Positions 20,808 to 32,052 of a DNA stretch of 64,000 bases are shown here, piece after piece (within the stretch, counting starts at the first letter, position 1; each line of letters begins with the position of its first letter). Source of the DNA: Saussurea involucrata (taxonomy: Eukaryota > Streptophyta > Magnoliopsida > Asterales > Asteraceae); assembly GCA_033807775.1 (NCBI GenBank), contig JAWVWS010001004.1, forward strand, positions 372,001 to 436,000. The letters run 5' to 3'. A model generated the notes under the pieces. The model did no database searches and was not told the origin of the DNA. It worked only from the letters and a program-made list of their open reading frames with translations. Both the position numbers and the translations under genes were made by a program.

Positions 20808-21640
20808 TGTAACGTCCGTAAATTCAGCTCATATCCCAAATTGCACCGTTATGCTTTGATTATTCCATATGTGTTCATACTTATGTAAATTTTACTTGTG
20901 ACCAATCGGCTTGTTTTTCGGGAAAGAATTGGACGGGGCAGGGTGTGCGAGAGTGACACGGCGATAGTGCCCTCGGGCACAGTCGCATGTCACAATCGCC
21001 TGCCATGTACCACTCTCGGTACATTTCGTGCGATAGTGACACGGTGAGAGTGCCCTTGGCACAATCGCCGGGGTGTGATTTGGGTGGTCGCGGTACATTT
21101 CCCGCGAGAGTGCCATAGGGCACAATCGTGGGGCACTATCGCCTGTCGGGTGTAGGGGGCTATAAAATGTGACATTTAGCTCTTTTATTTCTCACTTTTT
21201 ACCACACACTTCCCAACCGATTTTCTTGAGGTTAAGAGCGATTTTTCACCTCCAAATCCACCCTCTCTCTTCATTTAATCCCAACTATTTTAGATCTTCA
21301 TTTATTGAGGATCCTTGTAGTATTGGGAGCATTTACTGAAGATTCCATCCAGGGAATTTAGCACCTACAACTCCAAATCACTTCTTACACACCTCAACTT
21401 CTAGGGTTTCATCCATTTTCTAGGTTTTGGTCTTAAAAACCTAGATTGTGAGTTTCTAACTCTTCTCAAACTAGATCCATGTTATTTACTTGCTCTTTTA
21501 CATGTTTCTTTACTTTCATGAAAAAACCCTAATTTTTGGTTTACCAAGATGAAAAAAGATGAATTTTTGGTTTACTAATGTTTCTTTTACATGTTATTTA
21601 CTCATTGAATCCACCATAAAAACCCTATAGGTTTACCAAG
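20808..21640 (+). repeat. Gypsy-type LTR, plus orientation, right end not found
   Basis: Starts TGTAACGTCCG, the usual TGTAAC start of Gypsy LTRs. At 20930-21150 it carries GC-rich hairpins, the clearest being GCGATAGTGCCC..GGGCACAGTCGC (20961-20986). A TATAAAA box follows at about 21161, then a pyrimidine-rich leader with CACCTCCAAATCC and GGGTTTCATCC-like words. No internal primer site or coding region follows, so it is a solo or truncated LTR. Confidence 0.6.
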
Positions 21641-22200
21641 ATGAACTCCAAACTTCACTTATTGAAGGGGATGGGAGAGGGTTGGTGAAACTCTAGAAAA
21701 TGAAGATGATAAGGAAACACATGCATCTTGCTAGAAAATCTTTAACAATGCTCTTCAATGGTGGCTTAATTGTGGGATGAAAGCTCCAACCAACAACTAG
21801 CTTTGAAGTGAAAGGGGAGAGGGTTTTGAGAAGGGAAAATTGCCTCCAATGATTCAAAAATCGGGATCTTGAAGGGTTTTGAGAGATTGAGAACACAAGG
21901 AGCCAAAGCGTAACTTTTATATGCCCAGGTAGCTGCGGGCGACTATGCCCTCTGGCAATGTCGGGAGCAATGTCGTCGTGACTACCTACCCCTCGATACA
22001 ATCCATGCGATTGTGCCCCTGCGATAATGACACTGGGGCACTCTCGCCCCAGATGTACTGCACCTCAAAAACCTTCATTTTCACCCGAATCTCTTTCGTC
22101 GCTGAGAAGGGTCCTATGTGGGTCTTTCCACACTCGAACTCTACTTCACCAAACGTCAAACGGCTCGATGCCACTTTTATTTTTCCTTAAAACACGAGTG
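21641..22200 (-). repeat. Related Gypsy-type LTR fragment, minus orientation
   Basis: Read on the minus strand it has the same design as the LTR to its left: GC-rich elements with GCGAGAGTGCCCC and GGGGCACAATCGC (21950-22060), a TATAAAA box near 21922, then a pyrimidine-rich leader. The two LTR fragments share the phrases TTTACATG and GGTTTACCAAGATGAA and meet with their leaders facing each other near 21600. Neither has coding sequence. Confidence 0.5.
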
Positions 22201-22785
22201 GTTACACCTTTCTTCTTAGGCGTATGAGGAGTTGTGTCTTTGGAAAACACCTTCTTCTCGGGATCGAGTACTTTAGATGAGTCAATGACGGTTGAAGGCG
22301 GTGCCTTCTAGTAGAACCAACATCCATGTTTTCATATTTTTTATGTTAAGACCCATGGCAGAGGTTGTGCGCTTAATCTCCATACCTTTTCGGGAAAAGC
22401 CAAGTCTATTTCCCTTTTGGACTTGGGGGTAGAAGTAACCCCAGTCTTAGCGTCTCTTGTCACATGAAATAAAGTTGTTAGAATAAAGAATAACTAAAAG
22501 ATATTAAGACATAAGAATCTTATGACCATAAAATAAAGGATGATGCCCCTTGTTGGGGTCCATAGTCTTTAGTTTATTGACGACCATAAAGCGCGTTCAT
22601 GTTTTTTACCCTTGTCGGGGTTTTCCGCGTTACCAGTTTCTTGCGTGATTGATTCTCTTTTGTTTTTTAAGAACGTATCTTTAGTTGTTGCTGCACAATC
22701 CGACCTTAAGTCAATTTTCACAATTTTTTGCTAAAACATCAACTGGTTCATTTGTGAAGGTATAAATGTTGGTTCGTTTGTGGTC
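22201..22785. other. Unassigned, possibly LTR-element debris
   Basis: A minus-strand open stretch around 22210-22450 has a Lys/Pro-rich look but no motif. From 22484 the sequence TGTTAGAATAAAG could be the start of a Copia-type LTR, with CCCTTGTCGGGGTTTTCC near 22608, but no end or primer site was found. Confidence 0.35.
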
Positions 22786-23058
22786 TATATGGGTTCTTTG
22801 GAATGGTATCCTCTTTGGCAACCAGAAGCCAAAGAAGGCGGCGGTTTTTTATAACATTGGCATCCAGAAGCCAAAGAAGGCGGCAATTTTAGATAACATT
22901 ATAACCCATACTTACTTTTGGTAAATCATAAAGTAGCAATTTGTTTATTAATTGAGTTGGTTGGCTTCCAAATTCTTCCCTCGCCACTCTTTCTATGTGA
23001 TTTTATCTATTTCTAGTATCTTGCTAGTTTTATAAAACTCTTCCGTTATAAAAAAGTA
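22786..23058 (+). mobile_element. LINE 3' end with internal 42-bp duplication
   Basis: Fragments of the ORF2 tail are readable (a WVLWNG-like Trp motif, then DNIITHTYFW and LSWLASKFF), matching the zf-RVT downstream region, with stops. The block CCAGAAGCCAAAGAAGGCGG occurs at 22822 and again at 22864. The 3' end has TATAAAAAAGTAAAC. No duplication of the target was located. Confidence 0.55.
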
Positions 23059-24571
23059 AACAAAAAAACACTTCAACCTAACAACTCGTTACCATTGGCA
23101 TCCGATAAACAATTGGAATCATTAATACAATTGGCCTCCCCACCTACAACGACATGTTGGAATTTTACTTGAAATTGGATGTTTTGCTAATTCAACCCAA
23201 TCCCCTTCAAAAAAACGTTCCTGACTAGAATTTTATTGATGCAATCGGGCAAGTAACCTCTTCATTTGTGTGAATCCGTTTGCAGTCGCAAAGGCTTCAA
23301 TTATTTTCAGTAAAATAAATGGTGAATCTCAAATAAGAAGGACGAAAAAAATGATTATCATTAAAAATGGTTGATTTAGTAAAATCCAACAAGGAAACGA
23401 TTTATGCGTTATAGCAAACACCAAACGATGAGACATGCATACAATTAAAAAGAACTAAACGACCGTAATATGCAGATTAAAACAAAATTTAATTAACTAA
23501 ATACACAACATGTTTGATGGACGGCCGGGAGCATTTTGTATTTTATAACATAATTTCTATTTAAAATGTAATTTATTTTGTATTCAAGAATTTTTATAAA
23601 TTTCTATTACAAGTTTGATCCTCAACTCTCCCATAAAAACCATAAAACCATAGAATGGCCAACACATAAATAAGAAAACTTCCAAGATTGAAAACACCAA
23701 AACAAAAAAAAAACTAGAACGAAAACAAAAAAAATTATAGAACAAAGAAACAAAAAGTGAAAACAAAAATTTAAAACCGAGAAAACTCTCACAACAGCAA
23801 CAACACAAAGTTAAATCACGACCGTACCATTTTTTCACATAGCAATCCCAAGTTAAAAAACATGGAGGAGATTTCAACTACCAATAAAATCAATCAATTA
23901 ATTTATTTTTATTTTTAAAATATTTGAAAACAAATGTATCGTCAAAAGTGCCATATATTTATTGGGCATCCAAAATAATGTTGGCTCTGTCAAAATAATA
24001 CCTAGAGAAAACACTAAGGGAATATCTCGTTTCTAGCAAAGTTCTAAGGTCGTTGGGGACCAAACCTATCCAAAATATTAAATTCAAATATGAATTCATA
24101 TATTAAAAGCAAGATATAATACGAAATAAAATCATCAAATATGTTTTCGATATTTTATTAAATAATTAATTAATATGAATAAATTTAGTGTTAAACGATT
24201 TAAGGCTTAAATGATTTGGAATTTTGGATCGCTAACATTAATTTAAATAATAAATAATCAATACTTTAGAAAAATATTGTTTATCTCTCCTGCACATTAA
24301 ATTTAAAATTAGCTTATTGGTGCAAAAAATATTATTATATTATTTTTCTCAATGTTATAAAGTTTTAGAGATTTCTCTTAGAACTTTTACAATCTCTCTC
24401 TTCATTTTTTTTATTTAAGCATACAAGATAGCATAATTGTTGGAACTAAAAAGTTGCTAGAATTCATTTTTTTCTCCATTTTATCATAAGTGCTGAAGAT
24501 ACTCTTAACCTTCTTGGTGAAATTCAATCTTGATTATTCGGCTCGATATCGCTAAAGATCCAGGTCATTCA
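23059..24571. other. No gene recognised
   Basis: AT-rich. On the minus strand 23584-23880 resembles a LINE 3' leader in composition (T/G-rich, TTGTTGCTGTTGTGAG) without ORF2 motifs. The last 150 bases are the left target-site flank of the LINE at 24585. Confidence 0.45.
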
Positions 24572-24584
24572 ACAAATCTTGGAA
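24572..24584. other. LINE target-site duplication, left copy
   Basis: ACAAATCTTGGAA, identical to 42914-42926. Confidence 0.92.
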
Positions 24585-24780
24585 AAAACCAACTGTAACT
24601 GCTACAAAAAATCATTTTCAGAGAGAGAGAGAGAGAGAGAGTAAGAGAGAGTGTGAGAGAAAGCGGCCGGAGTGTGGGAGGGAGAGAGAGAGAGTGGGTA
24701 AGAGCGGGCTGGGATAAGAGATCGAGAGTGAGACAGGGAGTGTTTCCGAGAGAAGGGGTAGGAAGAAGCAAGAACATTGA
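24585..24780 (+). mobile_element. Full-length L1-type LINE, 5' part
   Basis: Begins right after the target duplication with a GA-rich leader (24619-24700). The ORF1 frame passes through GWDKRSRVRQGVFPREG and GVGRSKN to the ATTGA at 24776, where the Athila element interrupts it. After the Athila the frame continues without shift as IDKVMHSSRLYQSR. With 36968-42913 it makes an element of about 6.1 kb. Confidence 0.88.
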
Positions 24781-26077
24781 TGATAGGCGGGTTTACACCC
24801 CCTAAATCTAACCGCAAGTGTACGGTGTCGAAATCAAGTAATAGTACAAAAGTACGAGTATCGAACACAGGGAACTAGAAACTAAGTATCACAATGACCA
24901 TAAGATCTACTAACTGAACGGTCGCAATTTTGAGTTGTTGGTATTAAAATAATTAATTGCAAGTAAGTAAATCAAGAACGAGACAGTAAACAACTTAGGG
25001 AACTTTGGATAGAGAAAACAGTTGAGGGTTGGAAATTCTAAGGTTTTCACATATAAACACTTGACTCAAAATAATTACCAGCTATTCCATTTAATGAATC
25101 CCCAATCTCTACAATCTCCGTTGTTCTTTCTCAAGCAACCACGGATTCTATTTTGAAAACATAAGTTTTATCTCTCGACCTCAACCTATGGAATCCAAAA
25201 CACATCAAGATTTCAACGGGACTAAGGCTTACTTGGTATATCTCTATCCAATTTGTCACCTTAGGCATGCAATTCTAGTTCTAGTTAGCAATTAACTCTC
25301 TCGAACTTAATTGATAACAAATAAATCAGATGAAAGTTGGCAAGACTCACAAAAACATTAAAACCCAAATCACATGCTTCATTAATGAGGAAAAACTGAT
25401 AAAAATCTCAAATCACATGTTCATAAGCTTAAACCAAATTGAAACCAACCCCCAACATCTAAAGATTAGTTCATATTGGTGGTGGACAAAAACATAAGAA
25501 AAGGGAAGGAAGTGGTGTGTGTAGACATCGTGATCGTCAACGTGAAGAATGTACTGATGAACTCCCTTCTCTCGGCTCTAATCCGCTTCTCGTGGTGAAC
25601 TCCTCTTCGATCGGTCCTCTATCGTGTCTCCAAAGTACTCGAAATATCTCTGAAAATCGCCTCCTCGTAGCCTACCGTCGCACGCGTAAAAAGTGATAAC
25701 ATAGTTCTCTGAAAAACGTCCAAGTAGCAACCAACAGAGAGTTGTGCGGGTTTCCCCGCGACTTGAAGTCGCGTGAGAAACCGCGCGTGTTCTGGCTTGG
25801 GTCGGGTCAGGTTGTGCTTTGGATCTCGGGTCGTGGATTTGGGCCTGATTCTTGGGCTTGGATTTGGGCTTTCATTTGTGTTTGAATCTGGAATCTTAAT
25901 TTATCCCAATGCATCTCTTTTCTCGGTCCTTTTCTGCTGGTTTTCTAGACTGTCGTTTACTCTCGGAATACCTGCACAATTCACTGGAAAAACGTAAAAG
26001 CAACACTGCTTTGCTTCAAAACAAGCCACTCTCCGTGGTTTGTGTACTGAAAATAACGTCAAAAAGTGGCGTTATCA
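24781..26077 (-). repeat. Athila 3' LTR
   Basis: Starts TGATAGGCGGG and ends GTTATCA (inverted TGATA/TATCA). On the inner side the minus strand reads GCTTGAGGACAAGCAA and GGTTTGGGG just before the LTR, the usual Athila 3' end with polypurine tract. It carries a compound hairpin at 25746-25790. Confidence 0.95.
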
Positions 26078-27640
26078 ACAACCCCAAACCGAGCGTTGCT
26101 TGTCCTCAAGCAAAATAGCAATAAAAAGAATAAAAGCACACCTCAATGAATCAATAACTGCATAATTCCCAAGTGGACACCTGTATTGCACGTCTTTTCT
26201 ATCCATACCCGTGAATGTTTATCTCATCCTCACCGCATCTCTATCATGTTTAACCGATCCCTTCCATTGTGAGTTGAACTTACAACCGCTTTGATCGCAT
26301 TAAGTTCGCACTAAGTCCAAGCATACTAGGGAAAATATTTCGTCTCGACCCTACCTCACGGGATACTCTCATTTCACTCGAACCTAGGCTGTCGCACATT
26401 TTGTCATGTATAAGGAAGTTATGTACAATGATACTCAAGAATTTACATGACAACTCTAATGAAAGACGCACAAGTGTCCAAAAAGTCGATCTCAGAAAGG
26501 AATCAAGTAGCAAGACATGGACTATTGGTAAAGGTGGTCGTATACCCTAATCACATTTTCCAGAAGATCATCCTGGTCTTTTATATGGGTTGTAATAGGG
26601 CTGGGGTTATGGCTAAGAAACGAAGGGTAAGCGGATCAAACATCCTCGGTATGTCAATCTTTGGCAGTTTTGAACTTCTTGACTCATTTTCTATCACTTG
26701 GCCCTCTTTGTCACTGCTGGAGTCGCTTTGACTCTCTTATTTATCTGTTGTAGATGCTATCTAAACTAACTGTATTTTTTGGGGCGTCATTTGCCCTCTT
26801 TATTTGTTTGGGGCTGCATTGGCCCTTTTTCTATCTCTTATTTATTTTCATGACTGGCCTGTACTTTTTATTTTCTGCTCTATCTTCTGCTATTCATTAC
26901 CACTTCTGATTGACACACTTTCGGATAAAGGTTGGCTAAGTCTTTTGGCTCGGGTTTAATGGTGGGTTTCTAAACAAAAAAGGTGATGAGTGTTTGGCTG
27001 CAACGGGATTTTGGATACACACATAATGGTTCAAAAGGAACGATAGATAAAACCGGGTTAAAAAAAAATTGCACACAATGCTTGGAATCATCTCTTAAGG
27101 TCCACACGATATGGTCTACTATACCCTTACCCAATATCCCGATGGTCGTCTTTGCTACTCAATGCAATATTATAGCGAGATCACTCTATAATCACGACAA
27201 GAAATTCGAAAAAGTGTATACGAATTAGGTGTTTAAATCCCTCGACATGAAATACGTCATTTAGGCTCAAATCTCGCTATTGGGGTGGTCTCCACTAATG
27301 TCCCTAGCCATGCCTTTTCCCGGTCCTCCCTTAATGGTCACATTGCTATCGTAAGATTCATCCCTCAATGGTCAGTCTCAATCATTCAACATAAAGATTT
27401 TGGCTCTCATGATCTAAACATTCAAAATACGGAAAAATCTACGTGCAATAAAGGTGCCCGATTGGGCAACCCCAAACCTTACCTACACATTGTCCCCAAT
27501 GTGCAAGTAGTGATTCGGAACGGTACAAAGTATGACACTACAAATATGCGGTTATTACAGTTATCCGAGATTGAGTAAACATCAACAAATTACATCAAAC
27601 CAACGAGACAGAAACAGCAACATAAAAGCTAACGAAATGA
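26078..27640 (-). other. Athila 3' non-coding region
   Basis: Between the third ORF and the 3' LTR. No frame with recognisable motifs. It contains the plus-strand phrase TTGTAATAGGGCTGGGGTTA (26590-26609), of a kind I associate with Athila 3' regions, and repeated TTTGCCCTC/TTGGCCC words near 26700-26840. Confidence 0.6.
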
Positions 27641-28735
27641 CAAACCGTGACTAACGAGGCCGTGAGGAAGATGCTCCACCCGATTGTCTTCCACGCACTC
27701 TCCTTTGGCCTTGAGCGGGATCAGGTATCTCTGGTATGCCATACTGGGTCAGGCGGTTGGAGAATCCATCCATGCGTTTGTTCACCCCTCGAAACCCAGC
27801 CGCCATCTGCTGGGTTAACCTCCGTATGTATGGGGGTGTGTCGCCTGAGTTCTCCTCCTCGTCAGCCTGTGGTGCGGCAGGATCGAAATCTGGATCCTCG
27901 GAATCGGAGTCGGAAAGAATCGGCTCCGCCCGGGCTGCCCTTCGTCGCCAAGTACCCGGGTCCTCCTCTCGTTATCTATCGCGCTTCGCTGCTGCCGTGA
28001 TTTGTGCCCTGTATTGGCGCTCGCCAAAAACTCCCTTCGACCTGCTTAAGTTCCCGATCGGGACCCCCGCTTCCCTGTAAAAGTGTGTGATAAGACATGG
28101 AAAGGGTATAATTCCATCAAGCTACATACCCGAATCTAGAATCTCCATCCAAATAATATGGCCGACGTCCATAGGCAGGTTGTGCTGAAGTGAAAAGAGC
28201 ACTTCAGCAATTTGACTGTCGACTGTGGTGTTGTGACTGGATGGATTCAGACTAGCCTTGACGAATAACATGAGGAATGTGAGGTCATAGTGAATGTCAC
28301 TCTTAAAGATGAGCGTGTTTGTGTTGTTCCACCCTGTCTCCCCGTTCCGTCGTAGGGATCCCGCAATGACCGGGCTCAGCTGCTCGTTGAACGCCTCATG
28401 ACGAGACATTCCGTAACTCATGGCCAACTCGCGGCGTCGTGGCACTCGGTGAGATGCACAAATGTCGTCCGGCGAGATATGGACGCGTACCCCTCGGATC
28501 AACACAATATAGCGGTCGTGGTATGTGGCTGCGCGCATGCTAGCATAAAACTCCTTGACGAGGTCGCCGTCGTACATCGATGTGGACCGGATAAAGTATG
28601 TCCACCGCTGCTGTTGGATGATCTCGGCTACTCGGAACCCTGCCGGTAGCCCGTCCAGTTTGATGCCTCGCTCTGCAAATGGTTGACAGTTCAGTTCGGC
28701 TATTTGCTAAAGAGGGTCATCCTTCTCGTCATTCT
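27640..28735 (-). pseudogene. Athila third ORF (putative plant transposon protein domain)
   Basis: The minus strand reads RGIKLDGLPAGFRVAE, then VKEFYASMR.., YIVLIRGVRVHISPDDICAS, a variable part, and VKASLNPSSHNTTVDSQIAE up to MDVGHIIWMEILDS. After one stop it continues as IPFPCLITHFYREAGVPIG. This order (FYA, VRG..V..SP..I, a Trp/hydrophobic middle, TLITxLCRxAGVP-like end) is the domain found downstream of pol in Athila-type elements; its biochemical role is unknown. It occupies the place where some Athila copies have an env-like ORF. No signal peptide or membrane segment is visible, so I do not call it envelope. Confidence 0.72.
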
Positions 28736-28872
28736 CGGTGTTCTGCAGTCGGTCTCTCTCGGCCATCCGAGTGCACGAGTAGTCACCGAAATTAAGTTGT
28801 TTGCTTGGGTGGTGCCTCATGGTGCTGCAAAAGAAGGAAGTATAATTAGACTTGAAGGAGCATGTGGCACCC

Positions 28873-29219
28873 CAAACCTAGGCATTGGCCTAGGTTTGAT
28901 CAGATATGGCATCCCAAACCTCGGTGAAACCGAGGTTTGCCATGGGTGATGTGTGTGTATGTAGGTGTTGAACCATTACCACCCCAAACCTAAGTGAAAC
29001 TTAGGTTTGTTGGGTCGCGTGTGACAAACAATAAAGACCACATATTACACACTAATCATTAAAGCACATCATAGATTCCCAAGTAGACTTCTTAACTCAA
29101 ACGACTTATTCAATAAGCACATTGTCACAACAATCCTTATGCAAGCATCCATAAGTAAGCGATGAGTTTCCTCATGAAATGAATTGACGAACCCCAAACC
29201 TAAGTGAAACTTAGGTTTG
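28873..29219 (-). repeat. Four hairpins with paired stem changes
   Basis: Units at 28873-28898, 28915-28939, 28985-29009 and 29195-29219 share CAAACCT..AGGTTTG arms of 10 bp. Inner stem bases vary as complementary pairs: CCTAGG/CCTAGG, CCTCGG/CCGAGG and CCTAAG/CTTAGG (twice). The loop is TGAAA in three and CATTGG in one. Each is preceded by CCC. Confidence 0.9.
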
Positions 29220-29865
29220 ATGATGCTTGCATTATTAGTCCCACAAAGATTGACATGAAAACTTCCGGTTACCCAAAAAGTCCCAATATTACCAACTAAG
29301 CACAATGATGGGTGTGACTCACAAAGTCATGGCAACCCAAAATTACCCCCTCATAGTATTTCCCCAACAGTTCCATGTATACATTTTAAGCACATTTCCT
29401 CACAAAATTTTAGGCATACTAGAGCACATACAAGATGAAACATCCCATGTGAAGTTACAAGTAACCACAAAAGATAGACATTTATAATCCACACTTTATC
29501 TAGCATGTATGCCTTATATTTGTAAGAAAAATAAACTTTGGACATGCAAACATGTGAGAAAGATAGAGAAACATGAAGAATATGGGGGATCGTGACAATG
29601 GGGAAAAAAGAAACATACTTACACACAGCAGTTGAGATTTACATGAAGAACAAAAGGGCGAGGAACCCATACCTTGTTTGATCTTGAAAGGATGAAGGAA
29701 TGGGAAGAGAAACCTTGAAATTGGAGTGAGGGAGGGGAGAAAATCGGGAGAGAGATGAAGAAGAGGGAAGATGGAAATGAAAGAGAAAGAAGAAGTGAAA
29801 ACAAAAGAAGCAAACAAAAGAAGCAAACAAAAGAAACCCTAACTGGGTGAAACTGGGAGGCGCGC
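29220..29865 (-). other. Athila spacer, purine/pyrimidine-skewed
   Basis: No gene. On the minus strand 29620-29830 is extremely T/C-rich (CTTCTTTCTCTTTCATTTCC-like), which keeps several frames open by chance. Confidence 0.6.
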
Positions 29866-29969
29866 GGTTTCCACCGCGGCTTCAAACCGCGTGGAAACCT
29901 GCGTAACTCTCTGTTTGATCAGGGGGTTACGCGGTTTCCACCGCGGTTTCAAACCGCGGGGAAACCCGC
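29866..29969 (-). repeat. Two GC-rich compound hairpins homologous to an LTR module
   Basis: Each has outer arms GGTTTCC/GGAAACC and an inner stem CGCGG/CCGCG around TTCAAA (29866-29898 and 29930-29969), separated by a phrase with GTAACTCTCTGTT. Read on the minus strand this aligns with the plus-strand LTR segment at 25735-25790 and its copy near 36630-36675. Confidence 0.85.
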
Positions 29970-30103
29970 GTAACTCACTGTTCACCTTTTTTTTTGTAAA
30001 TCCAAAACACACTAAAAAACTAAGCTTAACACAAAAACAAACCTCGGAGGGTTGCCTCCCACATAGCGCCTTGGTTTCGGTCGTGGCTCGACCTTCCATC
30101 TTA

Positions 30104-32052
30104 TCACTCCTTCGGGTCCTCTAGAAACGTGGTGTCGGCTAACACCGTCTCTCCTCCATGGTAAGGCTTCACTAGCTGGCCGTTCACTTTGAAGGTCGCC
30201 CCATCTTTTCCTTGTAGCTCCACTGCTCCATATGGGTATAACTCCTTGACGGTGAACGGTCCAGACCACTTGGACTTCAACTTTCATGGAAACAAACGAA
30301 GACGTGAGTTAAATAATAAAACACTCATATCTGGAACAAGTACCTTTTCACGAATTCGCTGGTCATGGAATCTCTTGGTCCGCTCTTTGTAGATTGATGC
30401 GTTTTCAAATGCATCCAGCTGGATTTCCTCTAATTCATTCAGCTGCAGTAATCTCCTTTTTTCGGCTGCATCCAACTCCATGTTCAACTTTTTTATCGCC
30501 CAAAAGGCTCTACACTCGAGTTCCACCGTTAAATGGCATGACTTCCCAAACACTAGACGGTATGGTGTAGTTCCCAGAGGTGTTTTGAATGCTGTCCGGT
30601 AAGCCCACAATGCGTCATCCAACTTGAACGACTAATCCTTTCGTGATGAATTCACTGTCTTTTCCAAGATCTGTTTCAGCTCTCTATTGGAAACCTCCGC
30701 TAGGCCGTTGGCTTGTGGGTGATATGGTGTAGTGACTTTATGCGTCACCGAGTATTTCTTTAAAACCGCTTCCAAATACCGATTACAAAAGTGACTCCCA
30801 CCATCGCTAATCAGTGCTATCGGAACTCCAAACCTCGCAAAGATATTCTTCTGTAGGAAATTAATCACTACTTTAGAATCATTTGTAGGAGTCGCGATCT
30901 CTTCCACCCACTTAGACACGTAGTCCACTGCTACTAATATATACTCATTACGGAACGAGTTCGGGAACGGTCCCATGAAATCTATTCCCCACACGTCGAA
31001 AAGTTCGACTTCCATGAAAATCTGCATTGGCATCTCATCCCTCTTGGATATGTTCCCCGTTCTTTGGCACCGATCACACTTAGAGATGAAGTTGCAAGTT
31101 TCTTTTAACATTGAAGGCCAAAAGAATCCTGACTGTAGAACCTTCGCAACTGTTCTGTCGGTGCTGAAGTGGCCCCCACATTCTAAGGTGTGACAGTGGT
31201 TTAGAATGTCGGCCTTCTCTTCATCCGGGACACATCTCCGGATCATACCGTCGGCACATAACTTATACAAGTACGGCTCATCCCAATAATACCTCTTAGC
31301 CTCGAAAAAGAATCTCTTCTTTTGGTGGGAGTTCATTTGATATGGCACTACTCCTCCCACCAAGTAATTCACCAAATCCGCGTACCAAGGTTCAGAATGA
31401 CTAACCTTGAAGAGCCGTTCATCTGGAAACGAATCGTTGATGAGGGTCTTATCCTTGCTTTGATCTTCACCTCCCTCAAGTCTCGAGAGGTGATCCGCAA
31501 CAGTGTTCTCGGAACCCTTCTTATCCAGAATTTCCAAGTCGAACTCTTGGAGCAACAGTACCCACCGTATGAGTCTCGGTTTGGCATCTTTCTTGGCCAT
31601 CAAATATTTTAGAGCAGAGTGGTCGGTGTACATAATTACCTTGGCCCCCACTAGATATGATCGGAACTTCTCGCAAGCATAGACAACAGCTAACAGTTCC
31701 TTTTCGGTAGTCGCGTAATTGAGCTGAGCATCATCAAGCGTCTTGCTGGCATAGTAGATCACATGAATCCGCTTCTCTTTCTTTTGGCCCAACACTGCTC
31801 CAACAACGGTGTCACTCGCATCACACATCAGGATAAATGGAAGGCTCCAATCCGGGGCCATAAGGATAGGTGCTGAAATAAGTTCCTTCTTTAACCTGTC
31901 AAAAGCAGAGATACAATCATCATTGAAATCGAATTTAGCATTTTTAAGCTATAAAGAACACAAAGGTTTAGTAATCTTAGAAAAATCCTTGATAAACCGC
32001 CGGTAAAACCCGACACGCCCAAGAAGCTTCGGACTTCCTTGGCGGAGTTCAG
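30104..32052 (-). pseudogene. pol: Athila pol: RNase H and integrase
   Basis: Follows RT after a stop at 32053. It reads RVGFYRRFIKDFSKI, has one stop near 31950, then RNase H (MCDASDTVVGAVLGQ, YASKTLDDAQ, YTDHSALKYL, ADHLSRLEGG). Integrase has the His-Cys finger (HCHTLECGGH..CDRCQR) and the core with all three acids: GIDFMGPF, ISDGGSHF and NGLAEVSNRE. A TAG after VNSSRKD at 30632 precedes LDDALWAYRTAFKTPLGTTP. The C-terminal part (KWSGPFTV..PYGAVEL, NGQLVKPYHG) ends with TGA at 30104-30106 and is followed by the GGGAGGCAACCC motif typical of Athila. Confidence 0.92.

Noticed and set aside
20881..21175. Three Pro/Cys/Arg-rich minus-strand ORFs
   Set aside because: They are produced by the GC-rich hairpin repeats of an LTR; all frames there are open by composition.
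24602..24868. Ser/Leu-repeat ORFs on the minus strand
   Set aside because: Antisense of the GA-rich LINE leader, running across the Athila border at 24781.
27647..28080. Plus-strand Arg/Pro/Ser-rich ORFs
   Set aside because: They are the antisense of the Athila third ORF, which reads sensibly on the minus strand (REAGVPIG and adjoining residues).
28873..29219. CRISPR-like array of spaced repeats
   Set aside because: Eukaryotic context, only four copies, irregular spacing, and palindromes with variable stems inside a retrotransposon.
29500..29885. Phe/Ser/Leu-rich membrane-like proteins on the minus strand
   Set aside because: All frames of a T/C-rich tract translate to such sequence. There is no start context and no conservation, and the tract is Athila spacer.
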